This document shows, in pieces, positions 53,437 to 60,581 of a stretch of DNA of 60,581 bases. Made by a program: the position numbers and the translations under genes. The notes beneath the pieces are model-generated. The model ran no database searches, was not told where the DNA came from, and worked only from the letters and a program-made list of their open reading frames with translations. The DNA is taken from assembly GCF_015354405.1 (NCBI RefSeq), contig NZ_JADKYP010000046.1, positions 1 to 60,581 on the forward strand. Direction: 5' to 3'. Numbering within the stretch: position 1 is the first letter of the stretch; each line of letters begins with the position of its first letter. Source of the DNA: Nocardia sp. BSTN01. Lineage in GTDB: Bacteria; Actinomycetota; Actinomycetes; Mycobacteriales; Mycobacteriaceae.

Positions 53437-53474
53437 AAAAGGACCTTCGCACTCGAAAGTGCGAAGGTCCTTTT
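53437..53474. terminator. Intrinsic terminator with A/T tracts
   Basis: AAAAGGACCTTCGCACT (53437-53453) and AGTGCGAAGGTCCTTTT (53458-53474) form a perfect 17-bp stem with a CGAA tetraloop, flanked by A and T runs so it works in both directions. It separates the two tandem glycine-zipper genes, so each is probably its own transcript. One of the clearest terminators in the window. Confidence 0.92.
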
Positions 53475-53525
53475 AATTCGACCGCTGAAATAATTACCGG
53501 CTCAGGGGTGTGGCCGGTAACCGCT

Positions 53526-54221
53526 TCATTTGGCCGGGGCCTTGAAGGGCTCGTTGATGGTGGAGAAGTACTGGATCACGGCGCCGATCGCGACCGGAGC
53601 GGTCACGAAGATCTGACCGGCCAGCACACCCAGGAAGCCGACAGCGGCGGCACCGGCGACACAGCCACCCAGCGGGCCGGCGCCGAACAGGGTCAGCAGC
53701 GCACCGGTCGCGACGGCACCCAGGGCAGCGCCGGCGATGCAGCCGATGACCGCGCCACCGATACCGCCGGCCGCGGTGCCGATGGCAGCGCCGGTGGCGA
53801 TGGTGTCCTTGAGGCGAGTGAAGGCGGCGACCTCACGCTCGTAGGGGGTCTTCCACGGGGCGCTGTCCTCGAACGGGAGCGCGACCGGCTTGTAGACCGC
53901 ATGCTGCAGATCGAACTGCGGGGTCAGCGTCGCCGTGCGGCCGGAGATGTCGGCCGCGATCGGGAACTCGAAATCGTCGACCCGGAACGTCAATGGGGTT
54001 CCGGCCACGGTGGTTCCATTGGCGGCCTTGATCTTGAAGACGCCGTCCTCGACATCCAGCGACCCGGCGTCGGTCGAAACGATCGCCGCGTTCTCGGTGG
54101 TCCTCGCCTGATAGTTCACCACGCCGTCGTCGGCGGCCGGAGCGGCCTGAACCGTCCCCGCCAGCGCACCCAACGTCGTCGCGACCAGCGCCGTGAGCAC
54201 GGCGAATTTCCTCATCTTCAC
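53526..54221 (-). CDS. Secreted glycine-zipper protein, member 3
   Basis: 231 aa, tandem paralogue of the 52575 gene. The GTG at 54221 and a GAGGAA site repeat that gene's start context exactly. Signal peptide (about 1-27), the same DDFEFPIAADISGRTATLTP and HAVYKPVALPFEDSAPWKTP domain, then a Gly/Ala-rich hydrophobic C-terminus (GAAIGTAAGGIGGAVIGCIA) with two Cys in the zipper region. The N-terminal domain is more conserved between copies than the helical tail. Function unknown. Confidence 0.78.
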   Translation of the reverse strand: MKMRKFAVLTALVATTLGALAGTVQAAPAADDGVVNYQARTTENAAIVSTDAGSLDVEDGVFKIKAANGTTVAGTPLTFRVDDFEFPIAADISGRTATLTPQFDLQHAVYKPVALPFEDSAPWKTPYEREVAAFTRLKDTIATGAAIGTAAGGIGGAVIGCIAGAALGAVATGALLTLFGAGPLGGCVAGAAAVGFLGVLAGQIFVTAPVAIGAVIQYFSTINEPFKAPAK

Positions 54222-54386
54222 TGCTTGATTCCTCGACTTTCCGACTGCCGGCACGCGGCAGCACAGGTTGCCGTGTCCGGCACAGACACACGGCATCGGT
54301 GGAGTTTGCGGGCGTTCGATGCGGATGGGCCAGATTAAGAACCAGCCCGATTACAACCGGTGACACACTTCCGGCCGTCGGCCATC

Positions 54387-55547
54387 ATGTCCGAAATGAG
54401 CCTTTCGTTCCACTGGTTTCTTCCCACCTATGGCGATTCCCGCAATCTGGTCGCGGGTGGTCACGGCACCTCGATGTCGGGCGACCGTCCGGCCTCGCTG
54501 CGCTATCTGAACCAGATCGCGGGTGCGGCGGAGGAGAACGGCTTCGAGGCGGTGCTGACACCGACGGGCGCATGGTGTGAGGACGCCTGGCTGACGACGG
54601 CCATGCTGGTGGAGACCACCGAAACCCTGAAATTCCTGGTCGCCTTCCGGCCCGGCGTGGTCAGTCCCACCCTCGCCGCGCAGATGGCGGGAACCTTCCA
54701 GCGGCATTCACGCGGACGGCTGCTGCTGAATGTGGTGACCGGCGGCGAACCGCACGAACAGCAGGCCTACGGCGACTTCCTGGACAAGGAACAGCGCTAC
54801 GAGCGCACCGGTGAATTCCTGCACATCGTGCGCGAACTGTGGGAGTCCGACGCTCCGGTGACGTTCGAAGGCAAACACCTTCGGGTGCGCAACGCGCAAT
54901 TGAACAACCGGCCGGATCCGATTCCGCCGGTGTTCTTCGGTGGTTCGTCGGCCGCCGCCGGACCGGTGGCCGCCCGCTACACCGATACCTACCTCACCTG
55001 GGGTGAGCCGCTGTTCGCGGTGAGCAAGAAGCTGGAGTGGATCCGCCGGCTCGCGGTGGACGAGGGCCGCATTCTCGATTACGGCCTGCGCATCCACGTC
55101 ATCTCGCGCGACACGTCGGAGCAGGCATGGGCCGAGGCCGATCGTCTGCTGGAAGCGGTGAACCCCGCGGATATCGAACGGGTGCAGGCGAATCTGGCCC
55201 AGAGTGAATCCGAGGGCCAGCGGCGGATGCTGGAACTGCACGGTGGCAACACCGATCGGCTCGAGATCGCGCCCAACCTGTGGGCCGGTGTCGGACTGGT
55301 GCGCGGCGGTGCGGGAACGGCGCTGGTCGGCTCGCACGAAGAGGTGGCCGAGCGGCTGATCGAATACTCCCGCCTCGGCATCACGCAGTTCATCCTCTCC
55401 GGTTACCCGCATGTGGAGGAGGCGTACTGGTTCGGCGAAGGTGTCCTGCCGATCCTGCAGCGCCGTGGACTGTGGCAGCCGCCCGCCCACCGCGAAAACC
55501 GCGTCACCACAACGCCGTTCGCCACCGCCGCCGCGAGCAGCAGCTAG
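54387..55547 (+). CDS. ssuD: Alkanesulfonate monooxygenase SsuD
   Basis: 386 aa, LLM class. Very close to E. coli SsuD in pattern: FHWFLPTYGDSRNL, LTPTGAWCEDAWLTTAMLV, FGGSSAAAGPVAARYTDTYL, SEGQRRMLELHGGNTDRLEI and APNLWAGVGLVRGGAGTALV. It uses FMNH2 and O2 to split alkanesulfonates to an aldehyde and sulfite. It is a single plus-strand gene, apart from both the importer (17959-21013) and the flavin reductase (42289), so it depends on distant partners. The start is ATG 54387 or 54396; no ribosome site is clear. Confidence 0.93.
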   Translation: MSEMSLSFHWFLPTYGDSRNLVAGGHGTSMSGDRPASLRYLNQIAGAAEENGFEAVLTPTGAWCEDAWLTTAMLVETTETLKFLVAFRPGVVSPTLAAQMAGTFQRHSRGRLLLNVVTGGEPHEQQAYGDFLDKEQRYERTGEFLHIVRELWESDAPVTFEGKHLRVRNAQLNNRPDPIPPVFFGGSSAAAGPVAARYTDTYLTWGEPLFAVSKKLEWIRRLAVDEGRILDYGLRIHVISRDTSEQAWAEADRLLEAVNPADIERVQANLAQSESEGQRRMLELHGGNTDRLEIAPNLWAGVGLVRGGAGTALVGSHEEVAERLIEYSRLGITQFILSGYPHVEEAYWFGEGVLPILQRRGLWQPPAHRENRVTTTPFATAAASSS

Positions 55548-55558
55548 TCACCCGTACG

Positions 55559-55593
55559 TCCGGGGTCCGCATCGGCGCGGTGCGGGCCCCGGA
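55559..55593 (+). terminator. Hairpin terminator after ssuD
   Basis: TCCGGGGTCCGCA (55559-55571) pairs with TGCGGGCCCCGGA (55581-55593) with one G-U pair, 11 bp past the ssuD stop. Confidence 0.65.
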
Positions 55594-55766
55594 TCCCTAC
55601 TGTCATTACCGCGTGTCGGCAATCGGACCGCCACGCACTCGGCCGGCACCCTCTTCGCATGCTCACCCGGGTGATTTATACAGTCGCTAACTCATAGCTA
55701 CACTCGTTGACGAGCGATCAGAACCCCGTACATGAGCTAACCGATGTCTCGGAGAGGGTGTCGATC

Positions 55767-56522
55767 ATGGCCGTATACGACGTAAGCAACCGTGCGGCAA
55801 TAGTCAGCGGCGGCGGTTCCGGGATCGGACGTGCGGTCGCGCACGAACTCGCGCGCAGCGGCGCCGCCGTCCTGGTGTTCGATCTCGACGAGGACAACGC
55901 GAACACCGTGGTCGAGGAGATTCGCGGTGCGGGCGGGCAGGCGGCCGGTTTCGCCGGCGATGCCTCCGATCCGGAGACCGTCCGGCGCAGCGTCGCGGCG
56001 GCCGGCGAACTGGGTCCGCTGCGGATCGCGGTCAACAACGCCGGCATCAGCGGGGACAGCGCGTTGATCGGTGATTATTCGCTGGACGGCTGGCGCAAGG
56101 TCCTGTCGGTGAACCTCGACGGTGTGTTCTACGCACTGCGCGAACAACTTCCGGCCGTCGCGGCCGCCGGCGGTGGCGCCATCGTGAATATGGCGTCGAT
56201 TCTCGGCAGCGTCGGATTCGCGAATTCGTCGGCGTACGTCACGGCCAAACACGGCCTGCTCGGCCTGACCCAGAACGCGGCCCTCGAATACGCGGCCCAG
56301 GGGGTGCGGGTCACCGCGGTCGGCCCCGGATTCATCCACACGCCGCTGCTCGGCGCGAACCTCGACGACGAAACCCAGGCATTCCTCGCTCAGAAACACG
56401 CCCTGGGCAGACTGGGCACCCCCGAGGAGGTCTCGGGGCTGGTCGCATTCCTGGCCAGCGATGCGGCCACGTTCATCACCGGCAGTTATCACCTGGTCGA
56501 CGGCGGATACACCGCGCAGTAG
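55767..56522 (+). CDS. Short-chain dehydrogenase/reductase (FabG-like)
   Basis: 251 aa. Classical SDR: GGGSGIGRA cofactor motif, NNAG (VNNAGISGD), catalytic Ser-Tyr-Lys (MASILGS then YVTAKHG), and the PGFIHTPLL and ITGSYHLVDGGYT ends. An Asp after strand 2 (VFDLDEDN) favours NAD(H). The ATG at 55767 is chosen over an earlier one because the Rossmann strand follows at the usual distance and a GGAGAGGG site lies upstream. Substrate unknown. Convergent with the HhH-GPD gene, 15 bp apart. Confidence 0.9.
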   Translation: MAVYDVSNRAAIVSGGGSGIGRAVAHELARSGAAVLVFDLDEDNANTVVEEIRGAGGQAAGFAGDASDPETVRRSVAAAGELGPLRIAVNNAGISGDSALIGDYSLDGWRKVLSVNLDGVFYALREQLPAVAAAGGGAIVNMASILGSVGFANSSAYVTAKHGLLGLTQNAALEYAAQGVRVTAVGPGFIHTPLLGANLDDETQAFLAQKHALGRLGTPEEVSGLVAFLASDAATFITGSYHLVDGGYTAQ

Positions 56523-56537
56523 CCGGATCGGCGGAAC

Positions 56538-57125
56538 CTATTTCGCCTTGGCTTCCTTCGCGGCGGCCTTCATCTGCTTCTTGAAGGCCCGCACCTCGAG
56601 CAGGGACTCGTTGTCGACGATATCGGCGGCCGAGCGGCGCGAATTGGGCTCCGAGTAGGCGCCGGCGGCCTTCTCCCACCCCGCCGGGCGCACGCCGAGT
56701 TGTTTGCCCAGCAGCGCCAGGAAGATGCGCGCCTTCTGGTCGCCGTAGCCGGGCAGTTCCTTCAGCCGGCGCAGCACCTCCTTGCCGTCGGGATCGTCGC
56801 GAGTCCAGATCTCGGAGGTGGTGCCGTCGTAGTGTTCGACGACGTACCGGGCCAGTTCCTGGGTCCGCCGGGCCATCGACCGGCCGTAGCGATGAATAGC
56901 GGGCGGGGTCGCGCCCAATTCCTCGAATTCCTCCGGATCGGCCTCCGCGATCCGGTGGATGTCGAAACCGTTCATGCGGTCGGCGATCTTCTTCGGACCA
57001 CGGAAAGCATGTTCGAGGGGGAACTGCTGATCCAGCAGCATCCCGGTCAAGAGGGCGAAGTCGTCCTCCGACAACAGCTTGTCCGACTCCGGTTCCTGCG
57101 CGAGGCACACTTTGCGGCTCACCAT
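56538..57125 (-). CDS. HhH-GPD-type DNA glycosylase-like protein
   Basis: 195 aa. The helix-hairpin-helix and Gly-Pro-like region is LKELPGYGDQKARIFLALLG; the N-terminal LLTGMLLDQQFPLEHAFRGP fits the HhH-GPD superfamily of base-excision repair glycosylases. It matches the actinobacterial HhH-GPD-type base-excision repair family in length and motifs. No FeS cluster cysteines are present. The catalytic Asp of classical members was not placed with confidence, so it may act on a narrow lesion set. The C-terminus is Lys-rich. Confidence 0.8.
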   Translation of the reverse strand: MVSRKVCLAQEPESDKLLSEDDFALLTGMLLDQQFPLEHAFRGPKKIADRMNGFDIHRIAEADPEEFEELGATPPAIHRYGRSMARRTQELARYVVEHYDGTTSEIWTRDDPDGKEVLRRLKELPGYGDQKARIFLALLGKQLGVRPAGWEKAAGAYSEPNSRRSAADIVDNESLLEVRAFKKQMKAAAKEAKAK

Positions 57126-57229
57126 GTATCGATCATGGCAGACGAGCGAATATCCGCCTACCGACCGGCGTGACCGGACTCACATGTCTACCCACCCGTA
57201 GATTTTCTGCGCGCGTAGGGTGAATCTTC

Positions 57230-58105
57230 ATGCCCGACACTTTGGCAACACCCACGGTGGAAGATATGGCGCCCACACACAGCTCCTCGGCAGACAATTC
57301 CTCACCCTCGGGACTGAGGCCGGACCGCTTCGACCGCGCGGGCCGCGACCAACTCATCGATGTGCACGATCTGCAGGCCGCACTTCCCGGAATTCGCGGA
57401 CTACGCCGCTGGGCGCACGACGCCCTGGCCGTCGCTCCGGGCGAAAGCGCGGTCGACATCGGCTCCGGCACCGGCTCGGAGGTGCTGGTCTTCGCCGACG
57501 CCGTCGGGCCGACCGGTGACGCGGTCGGCGTCGAACCCGATCCGAATCTGCTGGCCGGGGCGGAACACCGTGCGGCCCAGCATGATTCGCCGGCCCGGTT
57601 CGTCCCCGGCGATGCCTACGGGCTGCCCTTCGGCGGTGACACCTTCGACGTCGCCCTGTGTGAGCGGGTCTTCCAGCATCTGACCGCCCCGGAGCGCGCC
57701 GCACGGGAGATCGCCCGGGTGCTGAAACCGGGCGGACGCGTCGTCGTGATGGACAGCGACTGGGGTACCGCCATCGTGCATCCCGGCGACCGGCGGGTCG
57801 TGCACGAGGTGATCGAAACCCTGATCACCAACACCACCAACCCGTTCTCGGGACGCCGGCTGCCCGGCCTGCTCACCCGAGCCGGACTGGTCGTCGACGA
57901 TATCGGCTCGCACGCGCTGGTACAGGACGCGAGCGCCGGCGCCGGTGCGCTGGTGGCCCGCATCGCCGGGATGGCGGAGGCACGCAGGGCGATCACCGAG
58001 GCGCAGCGGCGGGAATTGCTGGCGGAACTGGAAGCCGGTGCGCGCACCGGTGACATTCACCTCTCGGTGACGATGTTCGCGGTGCTGGCGCACAAACCGC
58101 GGTAG
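57230..58105 (+). CDS. Class I SAM-dependent methyltransferase
   Basis: 291 aa. Motif I VDIGSGTGSEVLVFADAVG, motif II GDTFDVALCERVFQHL and motif III RVLKPGGRVVVMDSDW are intact, placing it in the UbiE/COQ5-like small-molecule methyltransferases. A longer Ser-rich N-terminus (about 1-35) precedes the fold. The substrate is unknown. A terminator hairpin separates it from the convergent aminotransferase gene. Confidence 0.88.
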   Translation: MPDTLATPTVEDMAPTHSSSADNSSPSGLRPDRFDRAGRDQLIDVHDLQAALPGIRGLRRWAHDALAVAPGESAVDIGSGTGSEVLVFADAVGPTGDAVGVEPDPNLLAGAEHRAAQHDSPARFVPGDAYGLPFGGDTFDVALCERVFQHLTAPERAAREIARVLKPGGRVVVMDSDWGTAIVHPGDRRVVHEVIETLITNTTNPFSGRRLPGLLTRAGLVVDDIGSHALVQDASAGAGALVARIAGMAEARRAITEAQRRELLAELEAGARTGDIHLSVTMFAVLAHKPR

Positions 58106-58116
58106 CCGATTCCGAA

Positions 58117-58143
58117 CGGACAGCCGCACATCACGGCTGTCCG
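58117..58143. terminator. Bidirectional hairpin between the methyltransferase and aspC
   Basis: CGGACAGCCG (58117-58126) and CGGCTGTCCG (58134-58143) form a perfect 10-bp stem with a 7-nt loop, between convergent genes. Confidence 0.7.
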
Positions 58144-58156
58144 GTCCGGGCCACCG

Positions 58157-59518
<1,362 letters not shown>

Positions 59519-59556
59519 TTACCCGCCTGATGCGCCCCGTGGCAGTGAAGAAGATT

Positions 59557-59577
59557 TCCCCCGAGAAAGTAAGGGGA
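59557..59577 (-). terminator. Probable terminator of the SRP RNA
   Basis: Minus strand TCCCC, 11-nt loop, GGGGA followed by AAATCTTCTTC. It starts within the last bases of the SRP RNA helix. Weak but well placed. Confidence 0.45.
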
Positions 59578-59660
59578 CCCCGCGCACCCGGCAGAGCCCG
59601 TTGACCCTTGCTGCCTTCCGGCCCTGGGGGAGTTCACAGGATGCGCGCCGCGCGGGATCC
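59575..59660 (-). ncRNA. ffs: Signal recognition particle RNA (4.5S type)
   Basis: The minus strand carries the universal SRP domain IV core GCCGGAAGGCAGCAAGGG (GGAA-type tetraloop and the asymmetric Ffh-binding loop). The outer ends GGATCCCGCGC and GCGCGGGGTCC pair fully, with one G-U, giving a closed hairpin of about 86 nt. This is the small bacterial form without an Alu domain. It binds Ffh to target membrane proteins. The true ends may extend a few bases. It lies 131 bp upstream of the aminotransferase on the same strand. Confidence 0.95.
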
Positions 59661-59770
59661 GTCGGCCAGTGTAGTCACAACTGTCCTCTCGAGTGGAATC
59701 CGGCCGGAGTCGATACGATCACCTGCGACATTTTTCGAGGGGGCTTCCGCGCCAGGACCGGAGGAAAGAC

Positions 59771-60581
59771 GTGACAGGCAGTAATCCACCGCACGGTGGG
59801 CCGGAGTATCAGGGACAGGGTCATCCGCCCAACGAAACCGTGCACTGGTGGTCGACGCCGGCGGCTCCGGAGCAGCCGCTCACCGGTACCGATCCGACCG
59901 TGATGGGCGGGCGGCCCGGACCCGTGACCGGTACCGATCCGACGGTTCTGGGGGCGGGTTTCGACGCCTATCACGGTGGCGCACCGCAGCAGCCCTATGG
60001 GCAGCAGCCGCCGTCCGTGCCGAATTATCCACAGCAGCAGTTCCCACCGCCCTATGCGCAACAGCCGGCCTATCCACAGCCGCCCAAGAAGAACAACAAC
60101 ACGCCGTGGATCGTCGGCGGTGTGGTCGGCCTGGTCGTGGTGATCGGCATCGTGATCGGCGTGATCGCGCTCACCGGCGGTAGCGGGAGCGGGGGCAAGG
60201 GACCGCTCGGCGACAAGAAGGGGGTCGACGGCAACTATTCGATGGCCAATGTCACCGACGCCTGCTCGCTGATCGATCCCACGGTGCTGCGCAAGTGGGC
60301 ACCGACGCCCAAGGACGCTCCCGAGCACACCGAACGCGCGCCGGACTCCAGCTTCGGTGGCGGCAACCTGACCTGCCGCGCCCGGTACGACGGCGCCGGC
60401 AAGTACGGCTCCAACGGCTCCGATATCGACCTCGAGGCCGACTTCCAGAGCAAATACAGCGACCCGCAGTTCAACAGCTGGAAGAACTACGACACCAAGA
60501 CCACCGGCAGCGGCCGCACCTCCGGCGATATCGCGGGTATCGGCAGCCAGGCCTACTACGCCGCCTACCAGCAGAACTACT
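59771..60581 (+). CDS. Pro/Gln-rich membrane-anchored protein, 3' end outside the window
   Basis: GTG start at 59771 with GGAGGAAA upstream; the frame stays open to the last base (270 codons). The N-terminal cytoplasmic region (about 1-108) is rich in Pro, Gln, Tyr and Gly and holds two TGTDPTV repeats. One membrane helix (about 113-136, WIVGGVVGLVVVIGIVIGVI) leads to an extracytoplasmic domain with a CSLIDPTVLRKWAPTP segment, the pattern of DUF3558-like or lipoprotein-type sensor domains. Function unknown. Transcribed divergently from ffs. Confidence 0.8.
   Translation, partial: MTGSNPPHGGPEYQGQGHPPNETVHWWSTPAAPEQPLTGTDPTVMGGRPGPVTGTDPTVLGAGFDAYHGGAPQQPYGQQPPSVPNYPQQQFPPPYAQQPAYPQPPKKNNNTPWIVGGVVGLVVVIGIVIGVIALTGGSGSGGKGPLGDKKGVDGNYSMANVTDACSLIDPTVLRKWAPTPKDAPEHTERAPDSSFGGGNLTCRARYDGAGKYGSNGSDIDLEADFQSKYSDPQFNSWKNYDTKTTGSGRTSGDIAGIGSQAYYAAYQQNY

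Overview
The window is high-GC actinobacterial DNA and most likely comes from Nocardia or a close relative in the Mycobacteriales. The support is mycobacterial-type gene families (FadA, DnaX, the Rv3722c-type aminotransferase beside the SRP RNA), type VII secretion partners (EspG, EspC-like, PPE-like), DUF3558 lipoproteins, MMPL transporters and an inducible class A beta-lactamase module. Genus assignment is an inference from gene content only.

Layout. 1-4407 (minus) holds the start of fadA and dnaX. 4834-16363 is mixed: an unknown protein, an ammonium transporter, an MMPL exporter with its TetR regulator, two tandem zinc metallopeptidases, a DUF2207 membrane protein, two facing gene remnants and a ROK regulator. 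16469-16576 (minus) is a candidate leaderless leader peptide ending in Cys-Cys, upstream of the ROK gene. 16838-23831 (plus) is a tight operon: GntR regulator, two-cluster ferredoxin, sulfonate/nitrate-type ABC transporter, and an AprA-like flavoprotein with a C-terminal HEAT-repeat domain. An exported arylsulfotransferase-like protein and a HicB antitoxin with a dead HicA follow.

26301-38935 is a type VII secretion effector region. An EspC-like protein is coupled to a 1640-residue WXG/DUF6531/RHS polymorphic toxin. A string of small AT-richer immunity-like genes and remnants follows, and then a minus-strand set of DUF3558 lipoprotein, small ESX-type protein, PPE-like protein and EspG. No secretion-machine genes (EccA-E, MycP) are in the window. 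39072-42306 holds an SDR, an LppU-like protein, a glycine-zipper secreted protein and an unknown protein.

42289-49525 (minus) is an organosulfur-scavenging cluster: two SfnB/DszC-type oxygenases, the dimethylsulfone monooxygenase SfnG, an NtaA/DszA-type monooxygenase, a StyA-like flavoprotein and a flavin reductase that could feed them. 49556-52476 is a beta-lactamase module of the Streptomyces cacaoi BlaA/BlaB/BlaL kind. After two more glycine-zipper proteins come ssuD, an SDR, an HhH-GPD protein, a methyltransferase, the Rv3722c-type aspartate aminotransferase, ffs (SRP RNA) and a truncated membrane protein.

How the parts relate. Sulfur acquisition recurs on both sides of the toxin region (ABC transporter plus AprAB-like enzyme, SsuD, SfnG/SfnB, DszA/DszC types), and a candidate cysteine-sensing leader lies between the two divergent regulators. 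dnaX and the aspartate aminotransferase, neighbours in Mycobacterium tuberculosis, are here about 53.7 kb apart in the same orientation, so most of the window can be read as accessory DNA placed between two conserved genes.
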